Of a stretch of 64,000 bases of DNA, positions 53,142 through 61,671 are shown piece after piece. The position numbers were made by a program, and so were the translations under genes. The DNA is from a virus. Position 1 is the first letter of the stretch; the number at the start of each line of letters is the position of its first letter. Below the pieces are notes generated by a model. It had not been told where the DNA came from. It worked only from the letters and a program-made list of their open reading frames with translations, and ran no database searches. The stretch covers positions 50,041 to 114,040 of IMG/VR virus record IMGVR_UViG_3300043448_000837, one strand, 5' to 3'.

Positions 53142-53965
53142 TGTAACCTACCAAGTTCTTGAATGTACTCTTCTCCGAGGCGGGTTCTTTTATTCTTCGC
53201 CGCCTGACTGTGTCCTTGAATTTCCTTGTACCTGTCAAGGTATCGATTTACCATGCTCACGTAGGGATCGCTTGCGAGTTCTGGATTTTTCCAGTCCACA
53301 AGACTTGCGATCTTAGCGAGATCTTGCATGACACGAGAAGGCTGCCGAGAGGCTGGAACGCTCAAGCCGTAATCAACAAGTTGAACATTGTTGCCGCTGA
53401 CGATGAACTGCAGAGCGTGAAGATCGCCGTGGGCGTAACCCAGCTTGTGCAGGTCGCGAATCGCCGCCGACGCCTTTTTTGCCTGTGAAGCATTCATGAC
53501 AGGCTCATTCTCTCCACGGGAGTAACCCTCCCACAGCGGTTTGCCTTTGGCTGCCGCCATCTCGATATGCTCGGCCGAATGGGAATGGATCTTGGGTCCG
53601 TGACCCAGTTCACCCATCTTCTTCGCCAGCTCAACCTCAAACTCTCCAAACTCTCCCTTCTTCCCGTCCTTGCCAACCAGCAGTTGTTTCACAACTCGTT
53701 TGCCGTCCGGACTGATTGAAACCTTCCCGTAGTTGCCTTCAGCGAGTGGTTTCCACTTGTCGTATCCTACTTTAGTCGAGGAATTTTCGAATGTTCGACG
53801 ATTTCTGTCATAGGCCTTCGACATTCTTGCCAGTAGTTCCGCCGTCTTTCCGACTTCTTTCGAAGACGAAAAAGCGACCCGACAACTGCGCTGAGACGCA
53901 ATACATGTCGAGCCGCAGGATTTACCTCGGACACACCTTCTTTTACGTCGATTCTTTCCCACCAA
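53138..53965 (-). CDS. Protein-kinase-fold protein with cysteine-rich N-terminus
   Basis: 275 residues. N-terminal RRCVRGKSCGSTCIASQRSC is a Cys-rich tag. The kinase core has LAEGNYGKVSI (glycine loop), VVKQLL (ATP lysine), GYAHGDLHALQFIV (catalytic HGD loop) and QLVDYGLS (D-x-G metal motif). HGDLH is as in RIO/Bud32/aminoglycoside-type kinases. It might phosphorylate host proteins early, being perhaps injected with virion proteins (neighbours carry structural tags); that is inference. Confidence 0.65.
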   Translation of the reverse strand: MVGKNRRKRRCVRGKSCGSTCIASQRSCRVAFSSSKEVGKTAELLARMSKAYDRNRRTFENSSTKVGYDKWKPLAEGNYGKVSISPDGKRVVKQLLVGKDGKKGEFGEFEVELAKKMGELGHGPKIHSHSAEHIEMAAAKGKPLWEGYSRGENEPVMNASQAKKASAAIRDLHKLGYAHGDLHALQFIVSGNNVQLVDYGLSVPASRQPSRVMQDLAKIASLVDWKNPELASDPYVSMVNRYLDRYKEIQGHSQAAKNKRTRLGEEYIQELGRLQ

Positions 53966-53993
53966 GATTTAGCGTCTGATTGGTTTTACCCGG

Positions 53994-54506
53994 TCAACTT
54001 TCCTGGTAGACGGACACAAACACCGTGCCCTGCTTCACCAGAGGCAACAGTTTGTACAGGAGATCCTCATTATACATTCGGACGCAGCCGTGTGTTGGAA
54101 CCAGACGTTGCTTCGGAAGCCAAGCTCCAGGCCAGCCATTGGCTGAACCGCCTCCGTGGATCATAATTCCCGCCCGGCCGAACTTGGCCTCCTGGCGCTC
54201 TAGCTCAACAAGATCGAATGAAACCCAGCCGTACGCCATCAGAGTGCGATCGTAAGGTGGATTCGCACCTTCTTTGGCGTAGTCGTTGTACACGGTTCCG
54301 ATCTGGTAGAGACCCGGCGGTGTATCCGTGTTGGTGTACTTATATTCGGTGTCGCTACCTTGGCCGCGAGCCAGGCAATTCACTTCCCACAGCTTTCTGC
54401 CACCGTAGGCGTAGGCAGTCGCTTTTTCTGTGATGTCGTTAACAATGAGGTGCGTGTCGCCTTCTTTGAAGCCGAAATCTTGAGGTTTTCTGTTTGGGCC
54501 GATCAT
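53994..54506 (-). CDS. L,D-transpeptidase (YkuD-type)
   Basis: 170 residues from MIGPNRKPQDFG. AGIMIHGGG and THGCVRMYNEDL supply the H...H-G-C-V-R catalytic pair of YkuD enzymes, here without a signal peptide. Acts on peptidoglycan; a virion-borne role or lysis/wall-remodelling role is likely. The lack of a signal peptide suggests delivery by the virion or a holin. Confidence 0.75.
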   Translation of the reverse strand: MIGPNRKPQDFGFKEGDTHLIVNDITEKATAYAYGGRKLWEVNCLARGQGSDTEYKYTNTDTPPGLYQIGTVYNDYAKEGANPPYDRTLMAYGWVSFDLVELERQEAKFGRAGIMIHGGGSANGWPGAWLPKQRLVPTHGCVRMYNEDLLYKLLPLVKQGTVFVSVYQES

Positions 54507-54540
54507 AATCAAAAGAGGGGCCAAAGCCCCCCTGCGAAAG
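54507..54540 (-). terminator. Terminator upstream of the transpeptidase
   Basis: GGGGGCTTTGGCCCC followed by TCTTTT. Confidence 0.7.
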
Positions 54541-54753
54541 TTACTTCAGAAAAGGAATTTTTCCGATCATTTTAGTTAGCGGTTGAAGCGCCTTTAGCAG
54601 AGCTTCAATTCTGTTCAAAGTCAGAAGCAGAAGATCGAGTTTTTTCTCCAGGGAGTCAACCCTTTTCGTAATTGGCTCAAGACCTTGTTCGAGTTCGCCT
54701 CGAATGAACGATCCAGGGTCGTTAGCGGCTCCGAAGATTTGATCGATTTTCAT
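54541..54753 (-). CDS. Coiled-coil protein, 70 residues
   Basis: ITKRVDSLEKKLDLLLLTLNRIEALLKAL heptads. Overlaps the Hsp20 gene by 4 nt. Function unknown. Confidence 0.55.
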   Translation of the reverse strand: MKIDQIFGAANDPGSFIRGELEQGLEPITKRVDSLEKKLDLLLLTLNRIEALLKALQPLTKMIGKIPFLK

Positions 54754-55109
54754 GATTCCTCTAATACTTGAACTTCGACGATTCTTGCATCCCTCTTTGG
54801 AATGCGAATGGTCAGAAGACCGTGCTTCAAGGAAGCCGCTGCCTCGTCGGGGGACAACCTTTGTCCGATGGTAATATATGCGTTGCCGCGAGGTGTTTCC
54901 ACGGACAGAGATCTTCCTTCGATCCGAACTTTGACGTCTTCGGGTTTGACTCCAGGAACCTCAATCTCTGCGACTGCAGCGTGATCCTCGCTTAGAATGC
55001 GATAATTCAGTGCCGTATTTCGCGAGACTGGGGCCTGATACTGAGACATTTGATTAAGAAGTTGATCAAACTCAGCGAACAAGGGGTTGCGAATAATAGC
55101 GTTAGTCAT
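54750..55109 (-). CDS. Small heat-shock protein Hsp20
   Basis: 119 residues. Alpha-crystallin domain: AEIEVPGVKPEDVKVRIEGRSLSVE...HGLLTIRIPKRD, with the I-x-I-type tail lost. T4-like cyanophages commonly carry an Hsp20 gene. Holdase chaperone in host cytoplasm or virion assembly. Confidence 0.85.
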   Translation of the reverse strand: MTNAIIRNPLFAEFDQLLNQMSQYQAPVSRNTALNYRILSEDHAAVAEIEVPGVKPEDVKVRIEGRSLSVETPRGNAYITIGQRLSPDEAAASLKHGLLTIRIPKRDARIVEVQVLEES

Positions 55110-55187
55110 GGTTCTCAGGGCGCAAAGCGCAAAAGGTGAGATGGAGTTTCCTCCACCCTGATTATACCCCGGTCTTCCTTCCGTAAA
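55110..55187 (-). promoter_or_regulatory. Hsp20 promoter and structured leader
   Basis: TATAAT about 40 nt upstream of the ATG, then hairpin GTGGAG-GAAA-CTCCAT, GCGC-TTT-GCGC, and a long-range CAGGG...CCCTG pairing close to the start codon. Confidence 0.45.
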
Positions 55188-55427
55188 CTACTTCGGCTGC
55201 GGAACACACTTCGGTTTCTTCAGCTTCTGCTGTTGAGCCTGGAGCTGTGGATCCGGTTGCGAAGCCTGCACCACTTGCGGTTGAGGGGGCTGTGGAGGCT
55301 GCGGTGGTGGCTTCGGCTGCGGTGGTGGCTTGGGCGGGCAAGGCTCCGCAGCGGGCTGCCCCGGCTCCGCGTAGAGCATCGCTGAAACGGCTTCAAGCGC
55401 CTCTTGAGAGAATCCAGAAATGTTCAT
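55188..55427 (-). CDS. Proline-rich protein, 79 residues
   Basis: FSQEALEAVSAMLYAEPG start shared with the neighbours, then PPQPKPP repeats and a Gln/Pro/Lys tail. Intrinsically disordered; probably virion-associated. Confidence 0.55.
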   Translation of the reverse strand: MNISGFSQEALEAVSAMLYAEPGQPAAEPCPPKPPPQPKPPPQPPQPPQPQVVQASQPDPQLQAQQQKLKKPKCVPQPK

Positions 55428-55750
55428 CCGAGCATTCTCATCCCTTGAACTTCCTTGCTACTTCCACCCTGCGGGTTACCCGGACCCTTCGGATACGACG
55501 CAGGGGAGAGCATTTCGCTATCAATGTTTTCTTTGAGTTTTCCTTGGTCGCCGGGCTGTTTTCCGCGTCGGGAATCAATATCCGAGTTCAAGTTGGTATT
55601 GCGCTTGAACCACGGATCCGTTTCGTAGTTCTGCTTGTTTACAGGGCCACCCTTTCCGGTCTTGAACTGTTTCTTCCAGTCCGGGTCAGCAAACTCAAGC
55701 ATCAACGTCACTTCTGAAAGTGATTCCGGAGAGAAGCCAGGGATATCCAT
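55424..55750 (-). CDS. Hypothetical 108-residue basic protein
   Basis: MDIPGFSPESLSEVTLMLEF start like its neighbour, then Lys/Gly-rich. Likely a structural/packaged protein. Start codon is ATG at a 4-nt overlap. Confidence 0.5.
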   Translation of the reverse strand: MDIPGFSPESLSEVTLMLEFADPDWKKQFKTGKGGPVNKQNYETDPWFKRNTNLNSDIDSRRGKQPGDQGKLKENIDSEMLSPASYPKGPGNPQGGSSKEVQGMRMLG

Positions 55751-56643
55751 CAGTCGTTACCATATTTGTCTCTGATGAATTGCTCTTGGGTCTTGATTCT
55801 TTCGTCGTACATTTTCAGAATTTTGCCGATCATTTCTTCACCCGAACGGCTTCCAAACTGCTTCTTGTAATCTTCGGCTTCTTTCTTAAGGTCAGCGAGA
55901 CCGTCGATAGCCATGTTACGAGGGGAGGTTCCAATCAACTGACCACCTGGCCGCCTCACATCTTCTTCAGCTCGCCTCTTCGGCATTTCTTTTACAAGGC
56001 TTCGAACTGTGTCGGTGCTTCCTCCGCCTAGTTTCTTACGTGTGTCGCCAACCAAAGCGATGAAGTCGGTATCTTTAGGAACGCCACGGCGAATCATCTC
56101 CTCGATACGCTTCTTGTCCGACTTGAATTTTGAGTCAGACATGACTTCAGCAGCAATCTTCTCGCTCTTGGTCATTTTTGGCTTGCCTACTGTGTGGCTC
56201 TTTCCTGAGCTGTCCAGGATCTTCTCGCCTTCCGGAAGTAGGTCGGCTAGCTGGTTAATGGCGCTCTTTTCCTCTGCGCTGACTTCAGTTCCTTTGCGGC
56301 ACTTGCCACCTGTGCCGTAGCGAGAGCCATTGGGACGCTCACAAGTTGTGAAGTCGTAGGTGCCATCAAGCATCGCGGAAACTTCTTGAGCCACGTCTTC
56401 AGAGTAACCCATTGAGACCAGGCGCTCGGCATGATCAGAGGACTTACCTTTCGACTTCCCTGCCATTGAGAGGGCGATTGCGATTGCTTGGTCTTGCGAT
56501 TTCACCACCTTGCCTTCCTTTCCGCCTTTACCCCGGCCACTGTGCAACGGTTTCGGGTCGTGATGTTTCCACCGGTGCATCACCTGCCCCACCTCATCTT
56601 TGTGGGCTGACATAGAATGACCTTTGGGCAATTCCTTTGACAT
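55750..56643 (-). CDS. Virion-type protein, 297 residues, with RPNG...GKCRKG tag
   Basis: N-terminal MHRWKHHDPKPLHSGRG...QAIAIALSMAGKSK (a DUF6496-like start), GYSEDVAQEVSAMLDG, then YDFTTCERPNGSRYGTGGKCRKGTE at about residues 95-120, then a helical charged body. Function unknown; the tag links it to the 52.3-kb gene. Confidence 0.6.
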   Translation of the reverse strand: MSKELPKGHSMSAHKDEVGQVMHRWKHHDPKPLHSGRGKGGKEGKVVKSQDQAIAIALSMAGKSKGKSSDHAERLVSMGYSEDVAQEVSAMLDGTYDFTTCERPNGSRYGTGGKCRKGTEVSAEEKSAINQLADLLPEGEKILDSSGKSHTVGKPKMTKSEKIAAEVMSDSKFKSDKKRIEEMIRRGVPKDTDFIALVGDTRKKLGGGSTDTVRSLVKEMPKRRAEEDVRRPGGQLIGTSPRNMAIDGLADLKKEAEDYKKQFGSRSGEEMIGKILKMYDERIKTQEQFIRDKYGND

Positions 56644-56645
56644 GG

Positions 56646-56864
56646 CTATTGATCTAGATCACTTATTTTACCCTCAATTTGCTCCACATAGTCTCGCAAC
56701 TGAGTTACCTGGTGTGCCAATTTCGCCATGATTGAAAGCGCCTCGGTCAGAAACTCCTCAATTTCCTCTCGAGAGAGTTCGTGTAGCCTTCGTCTGATCG
56801 AAAGCACACGAAACTCCGTCTCAAGGGGAAACGGCTTAACCTCAAAGTTCTTCTCGGAGTCCAT
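56646..56864 (-). CDS. NblA-like protein, 72 residues
   Basis: LETEFRVLSIRRRLHELSREEIEEFLTEALSIM resembles the NblA pattern (L...EF.L......L.LSREQA..FL..L...M) of phycobilisome-degradation adaptors, known as a phage gene in freshwater cyanophages. The match covers only one helix pair; another small helical protein is possible. Confidence 0.4.
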   Translation of the reverse strand: MDSEKNFEVKPFPLETEFRVLSIRRRLHELSREEIEEFLTEALSIMAKLAHQVTQLRDYVEQIEGKISDLDQ

Positions 56865-57519
56865 GTGCAATCGCCTGAAGTTCAAAGAATTTTTCTGCGG
56901 CGTATTCTTTCTCCTCGTCACTCATGGGCTCACCCTCGACGTACTTTAGCAGCATCACCATCTCAGCGTCCGTCAAAGTGCGGATCTCGTGGATAAGGTT
57001 TGGGCTTAACAACGTTGCCTTGTGCTCTTCAAAGTTGTAGACGAACTCGGGAGTGCTCCAGTCCTCGGGCGAGCTATCGTAAGATACGTGGTAATTGTTC
57101 TCGGACATCTCGCAGTTGAGAACTTTACTCTCGTCAAGGCCCAAAATCTCGGCAATTTCCTTGTAGGTCTTGCCCTCTTTCACGAGGTCGGACACTTTGT
57201 TTCGATAGTTGGCAATCCAGCGTGGTGTCCTTACCATGCGAGAGTAATCTCGAAGGGCGTGTTGAATGTAGCCCCTCGCAGTGTTCCATGCGTAAGTGCT
57301 ATACTTAACGTCCATATCGGAGCGGTAACGGGTTGCGGCAACGCACAACGCGAACTTTGCCACCGACTCAAGATCTTCTCGCGTAAGTGATCCCGTGTGA
57401 CCTCCCGTCAAACACTTTGCGCCGTAGGCGAGTCTGCCTGCGATCCAAGTGTGTTCCGTCACAAGTTTCTGCTGCTCGGGCGTCAGTCTCGGGTATTTTT
57501 TGTTGCGACGGCGTGTCAT
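56842..57519 (-). CDS. RNA polymerase sigma factor, T4 gp55-like late sigma
   Basis: 225 residues from MTRRRNKKYPRL at 57519, overlapping the nrdA stop (TAAGATG region). LTREDLESVAKFALCVAATRY..D..VKYSTYAWNTARGYIQHALRDYSR is sigma region 2; IAEILGLDESKVL is a short helix-turn-helix. T4-like phages use such a sigma for late promoters. The longer ORF start is inside nrdA. Confidence 0.75.
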   Translation of the reverse strand: MTRRRNKKYPRLTPEQQKLVTEHTWIAGRLAYGAKCLTGGHTGSLTREDLESVAKFALCVAATRYRSDMDVKYSTYAWNTARGYIQHALRDYSRMVRTPRWIANYRNKVSDLVKEGKTYKEIAEILGLDESKVLNCEMSENNYHVSYDSSPEDWSTPEFVYNFEEHKATLLSPNLIHEIRTLTDAEMVMLLKYVEGEPMSDEEKEYAAEKFFELQAIAHGLREEL

Positions 57520-57520
57520 C

Positions 57521-59446
57521 TTAGGCTTCGCAGGAAGTGCATTCCGCATAGTTTGTTGTCCCAGTTTCTTGAGGAATTTCGGCTTTTTCAGTGTGAGCCA
57601 TGAAGTCAGTATAGCCGCCGATGTGCTTCTTGTATAGCCAAAGCTGGGGAACTGTCTGCCATTCAGGGTCCCAATACCCTTTATCTTGAGCCTCTTGTTT
57701 CGAGATTTCCTCGAAAACAATGTTTCTCTTTTGAAGTTCGTCTTTCAGTTTGACGCACCACGGGCAACCTTCCTTTGTAACCACCAGCGCTGGCACCACC
57801 TTTTTATTTGTTAGCAGAGAACTTGACTTTAGGTAGTACAAAGATTTCAGTCCCATCTTCCAGGCAGAAAGGTGAAGACGAGTGATATAAGCAGCGTCAG
57901 ACTCCGGGTCTACAAACAGATTCAAACTTTGCCCTTGGCAGATAAACGGTTGACGATCAGCTGCTTGCTTTACCAGTTCAAACTGGTCAATTTCCCGAGC
58001 TGTTTTGAAGATTTCTTTCTCCTCGTCACTCAGAACGGTAAGGTCCTGAACACTCCCCTTTGCTGTCAGAATCTGCTCCCAAATCCCTTCGCTGACTCCG
58101 CGCTCACAGAGAAGCTTTTCTAGAACAGGATTTTTTCGAACGTAAGTTCCTTTGGCTTGTTTCGCAACAAAATAGTTTGAGTCGATTGGCTCAATCCCTT
58201 GACTAAACGCCCCACTAATAACACTATTGGTCCGAGTAGGAGCAACAGCAATAAGATGAGTATGGCGTCTACCGGACCCCACGCACCACTCGGGCTCCCC
58301 AAACTTCTGTGCCAGTTCTCGTGAGGCAACTTCGGCTCGCTCTCGAATCCACTTATGCGTTTCGATGTTGAGTTCACGAGCGCCAGGCGAGCTGAAAGGT
58401 AATCCACGTTTCTGATACAGTGTGTGAAGGCCCATTGTGCCAAGACCTAGTGCCCGGCTTTTCTCAGCGAAGCGAACGGAGCGACCGAGTCCAACTTTGT
58501 CTTTTGCCTTGCGAATGAATTCCGAAACGACTGCATCGAGGAGATGAATCGCGAGTTCGGGGACTGTACGTCCAGTAGTAGGAGATTTCCAACCACTAAA
58601 CTCGTCGTACCGACTAAGATTGAGGCTGCTAAGGACGCAGACGAACGAATGATGCTCATCGGTGTGAAGGAAGATTTCTGAGCAAAGATTTGAGGTTTTC
58701 ACGGAGAGACCACGCTCAGTGTAACACTCCGGATTTTGCCGATTGGCGTTGTCAATGAAGACCAGATAAGGGGAGCCGGAGATCATCCTGGTTTTTAACA
58801 CCTCTCCAAACAATTCTTGTTTATGACTATCTCCTGCAATCATTGACTCTACCCAGTCATCGGTAATCGTTAGAGCTATGTTACCGTCTAGGAATTTCCT
58901 AGGATCCCCTTTAGAGTGGTCTTTGGAGCGGAGGATTTCTGGGACATCTTTATGGTCGATAGGGATGTAATGGGCGAAAGACCCTCGTCTTACACCCCCT
59001 TGGCTAACTACCCTGGCACACAAATCAAACTGTTGAGCCCAAGGAACCACCCCAGTTGACTTACCTCCCCCCGAGATTGGAGCGCCCGCAGGCCGGATGT
59101 CTCCGTAATATACGCCTACTCCTCCCCCGTTTTTAGACAGCTGAGCCGTCTCCTTAAGGTGAGAATAGATTGAAGATACGCTATCTGAAATGTGAACGGA
59201 GAAGCAGCTGATGGGCAATCCGCGACTGGTTCCGAAATTAGAGCAAACCGGGCTCGCTGGCCCCAGCCAACCTTCCCACAGGCAATGAAATAGGTCTTCC
59301 TCAAGAGTGGGATCTTGATTGACTTTTGCGGCAGTAGAAGCCAATCTAATCATCATGTCACGAGGGGTTTCTCCTGGTAGCAGGTAACCGGCGGACAGAG
59401 TGTGGAGTGCCTCTTCGGGCATCCATTCGGGGTGTGTTTCAAACAT
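57521..59446 (-). CDS. nrdA: Ribonucleotide reductase class I alpha subunit fused to glutaredoxin
   Basis: 641 residues. RNR core: SPVCSNFGT (first redox Cys), NGGGVGVYYGDIRP, SNLCSEI (catalytic Cys), SLNLSRYDEF, ALGLGTMGLHTLY. No N-terminal ATP cone. Then a glutaredoxin domain from about residue 550 with CPWC (561-564), TVPQLW and GGYTDF, followed by the CTSC C-terminal redox tail (636-639). Reduces ribonucleotides for phage DNA. The glutaredoxin can reduce its own shuttle cysteines. Separated from nrdB by a GIY-YIG gene. Confidence 0.85.
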   Translation of the reverse strand: MFETHPEWMPEEALHTLSAGYLLPGETPRDMMIRLASTAAKVNQDPTLEEDLFHCLWEGWLGPASPVCSNFGTSRGLPISCFSVHISDSVSSIYSHLKETAQLSKNGGGVGVYYGDIRPAGAPISGGGKSTGVVPWAQQFDLCARVVSQGGVRRGSFAHYIPIDHKDVPEILRSKDHSKGDPRKFLDGNIALTITDDWVESMIAGDSHKQELFGEVLKTRMISGSPYLVFIDNANRQNPECYTERGLSVKTSNLCSEIFLHTDEHHSFVCVLSSLNLSRYDEFSGWKSPTTGRTVPELAIHLLDAVVSEFIRKAKDKVGLGRSVRFAEKSRALGLGTMGLHTLYQKRGLPFSSPGARELNIETHKWIRERAEVASRELAQKFGEPEWCVGSGRRHTHLIAVAPTRTNSVISGAFSQGIEPIDSNYFVAKQAKGTYVRKNPVLEKLLCERGVSEGIWEQILTAKGSVQDLTVLSDEEKEIFKTAREIDQFELVKQAADRQPFICQGQSLNLFVDPESDAAYITRLHLSAWKMGLKSLYYLKSSSLLTNKKVVPALVVTKEGCPWCVKLKDELQKRNIVFEEISKQEAQDKGYWDPEWQTVPQLWLYKKHIGGYTDFMAHTEKAEIPQETGTTNYAECTSCEA

Positions 59447-60080
59447 TAGTCTTCTTTTTGTAAGGTCCTCTCTTTTTGCCTTTCGCGGCTTCTGACTTTT
59501 TGCGTCTGGTCTCCTCCGAATCTTTTTTGCCTTTTCGATTTTGATTTCCGATACGGGACTCAGATAACTTGCGTTTATGCTCCGCAGTTAAAGGTTTGCC
59601 TTTCTTTGCCTCCGACATTTTTTGTTTGGCTTCCGGGCTACGGGACGCGCCGAAAGAAGGATGAGACTCACCTGTTCTGCCAAACATGGGATTTTTCTCA
59701 CCCCTGTTGTCAAATCCTTTTTCTTGTAAGGCTTTTTTGGTTCCTTCGGAAATTGCTTGTTTTTCTTCCGGGGATCTTGGCTTGCCTTTATTGTGAGCTT
59801 GACTTCCAGTGGTGTCGAATTTTGTTGACGTTTGATAGGAGCGGTTAGAAAACTCTGGATTTGAAGCAACTTTGAAAGTTCTCTGCCACTGGATCTCAGA
59901 GATAACGGCAGCTTCTGCTGAGTTGAACACTCCCAGGATTATCCTGGAGTCTGGGGAGAAACTTTTATCGGAAAAGGAACCTAGGTAACCGTCGTGAAGA
60001 TTTTCTGTGCTGTGTTTTCCGATGTAGTTTCTGCCTCCGGGTTTGCTCTCATAGCTCAAATAGACAATGTGCCAAGTCAT
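59439..60080 (-). CDS. GIY-YIG homing endonuclease with NUMOD3-type repeats
   Basis: 213 residues. HIVYLSYESKPGGRNYIGKHS is the GIY-YIG core with R and H/Y; then E of a EI-Q-W motif. The C-terminal half has repeats of SPEEKQAISEGTKKA, SPEAKQKMSEAKKG, EHKRKLSESRIGN and SEETRRKKSEAAKG (NUMOD3-like), ending in a basic tail. It sits between nrdA and nrdB, the classic place for free-standing mob genes in T4-like phages. Confidence 0.8.
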   Translation of the reverse strand: MTWHIVYLSYESKPGGRNYIGKHSTENLHDGYLGSFSDKSFSPDSRIILGVFNSAEAAVISEIQWQRTFKVASNPEFSNRSYQTSTKFDTTGSQAHNKGKPRSPEEKQAISEGTKKALQEKGFDNRGEKNPMFGRTGESHPSFGASRSPEAKQKMSEAKKGKPLTAEHKRKLSESRIGNQNRKGKKDSEETRRKKSEAAKGKKRGPYKKKTNV

Positions 60081-61054
60081 GTCAAAACTAAGTCAAGGGT
60101 TCGTAAATTCACTCCACTAAAATCTTGAGTAGGTTTGGAAACATAGTTGCTTCCATCTTTGGCTTGAGCGAAGAAGTCTGTGCTGGTTGCACCTTCCATG
60201 ATCGGGTGAAACCACTCCTTGATTCGCGTGGCGGCAGCTTCGTCGTAGGTGTATCTTTTGCCAATGTTCAAACGCATGAGCCGGTCGTTTGCGCGGTAAT
60301 AAAGGTAGTTCTCAACGTCGTATTTGTCGATGGTGCTGAGCTTTCGGCCTTTGAAGATGTTGTCCAGGAAGACCAGCTCGTTCTTCACAACTTCATCGAA
60401 ACCGCGAACGATGTTGTATTCCTCGATTTCACCCAGGCCCTCTTCCTTCACCAACTGGTTGAACAGGGCTATTCCGGTTTCTGAATGTTGCTGCTCATCA
60501 AGAGCCGACCAAGAAATGATTTGAGCGATTCCCTTGAAACGCCCAGTAAGGTTAAGGGAGAGAAGAACAGCAAAAGAACTGAATAGAGAAACACCTTCCC
60601 CAGCACCGCTGAACACAGCAAGAGACTCTTTAACTCCTCGATTTTCAAGGAAGTAGCCGATCTTTTGTTGGGCGATTGGGTCGCCAAGGAATGCTTCAAA
60701 CTCATCTAACCCAAGAGTGTCGGATAGCAGATTGTACGCCTCAGCATGAACAATTTCCGAGAGGGCGAAAGCTCTTGCGACTGCAGCAACCTCGTGTTTG
60801 GGAAACCATTCTGGAATGTTTGACCAGTAATCGCTAACATGGCACTCAAGTTGAGTAAACCCCCGGAGGATACCGCCCACGATTTCCCGTTCGTCCTGGC
60901 TTGCGTTTTGCCAGTCGCGAATGTCACTCTCAAAGGAAGCCTCTTGAGGGCGCCATTGAGACGATTGAGCCTTGTGGTAGGCTTCGAAAAACTCAGGGAA
61001 TTCAAATTTCCCGTTCACTTTGTAGGGTTGCCGGTACTCGCGGATACTTGTCAT
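60077..61054 (-). CDS. nrdB: Ribonucleotide reductase class I beta subunit
   Basis: 325 residues. RGFTQLECHVSDYW, EIVHAEAYNLL (E-x-x-H ligands), DEQQHSETG (second E-x-x-H), and the radical tyrosine region. Contains ten conserved metal/radical-site helices and C-terminal VNLRTLDLVLT. Supplies the tyrosyl radical to NrdA. Overlaps the upstream gene by 53 nt; a later start would lose the N-terminal motif. Confidence 0.85.
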   Translation of the reverse strand: MTSIREYRQPYKVNGKFEFPEFFEAYHKAQSSQWRPQEASFESDIRDWQNASQDEREIVGGILRGFTQLECHVSDYWSNIPEWFPKHEVAAVARAFALSEIVHAEAYNLLSDTLGLDEFEAFLGDPIAQQKIGYFLENRGVKESLAVFSGAGEGVSLFSSFAVLLSLNLTGRFKGIAQIISWSALDEQQHSETGIALFNQLVKEEGLGEIEEYNIVRGFDEVVKNELVFLDNIFKGRKLSTIDKYDVENYLYYRANDRLMRLNIGKRYTYDEAAATRIKEWFHPIMEGATSTDFFAQAKDGSNYVSKPTQDFSGVNLRTLDLVLT

Positions 61055-61619
61055 TCTTACGTTTCAGGCGTTTTTCTTCTCGCTCGGCGAGATACTGTTT
61101 TCGGACGGGTTCGTGTTTGGTCTCGTCCCACCAATCTGGTTTCTTGCTGTAGCGCCACTCGGCGTAACCTTTGTAGCCGTTAATGTAGTTGCGGTATGCA
61201 GTAACAGGGTCGCCAGGAACTTTGAACTCTACGGGCATTGCTTGGACAAACTCGGTGTGGTCTCGGGAGTAATCTTTGTTGTGATTGGTGTACACCAGAG
61301 TTCTGATTTGGTTTAGTCCGTGTAGAGTTCCGTGGTATTTGTCATAACGCTGCCAATACTCGTCGGCCATGCCAAAAGCATGTTCAAGCAACCAATGAAC
61401 GTTTGCGGGACTTTCGTAGAGCCACTTTGCACAGGGATGGTGAGCGAACCCTTTCGTGCCGTAGTTGGTCCCGTCTGGTTTCTGGATGTAAACGTTATGC
61501 GTGTTGAAAGCCCATGGGGTCAGCAGTTGAAGCGACTCCGTGGGCATTTTCACTATGAGTTTGTCGGGTAGATCTTTGGCAGCAAGGCAAGGATCGTTGT
61601 TTACAGCAAAAATGTTCAC
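61002..61619 (-). CDS. Conserved phage protein near nrdB
   Basis: 205 residues from GTG 61619 (VNIFAVNNDPCLAAKDLPDKLIVKMPTESLQLL). The N-terminal N-x-F-x-x-x-x-D-P-x-x-A-A-x-x-x-x-D-K-x-x-V-K-M pattern is widespread in phages beside nucleotide genes. Function not established. Confidence 0.6.
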   Translation of the reverse strand: MNIFAVNNDPCLAAKDLPDKLIVKMPTESLQLLTPWAFNTHNVYIQKPDGTNYGTKGFAHHPCAKWLYESPANVHWLLEHAFGMADEYWQRYDKYHGTLHGLNQIRTLVYTNHNKDYSRDHTEFVQAMPVEFKVPGDPVTAYRNYINGYKGYAEWRYSKKPDWWDETKHEPVRKQYLAEREEKRLKRKNDKYPRVPATLQSEREI

Positions 61620-61671
61620 GGTAGTTTGGAACAGGTGAGTTTAATATAGGGCCGAAAGCTACAGGTAAACC

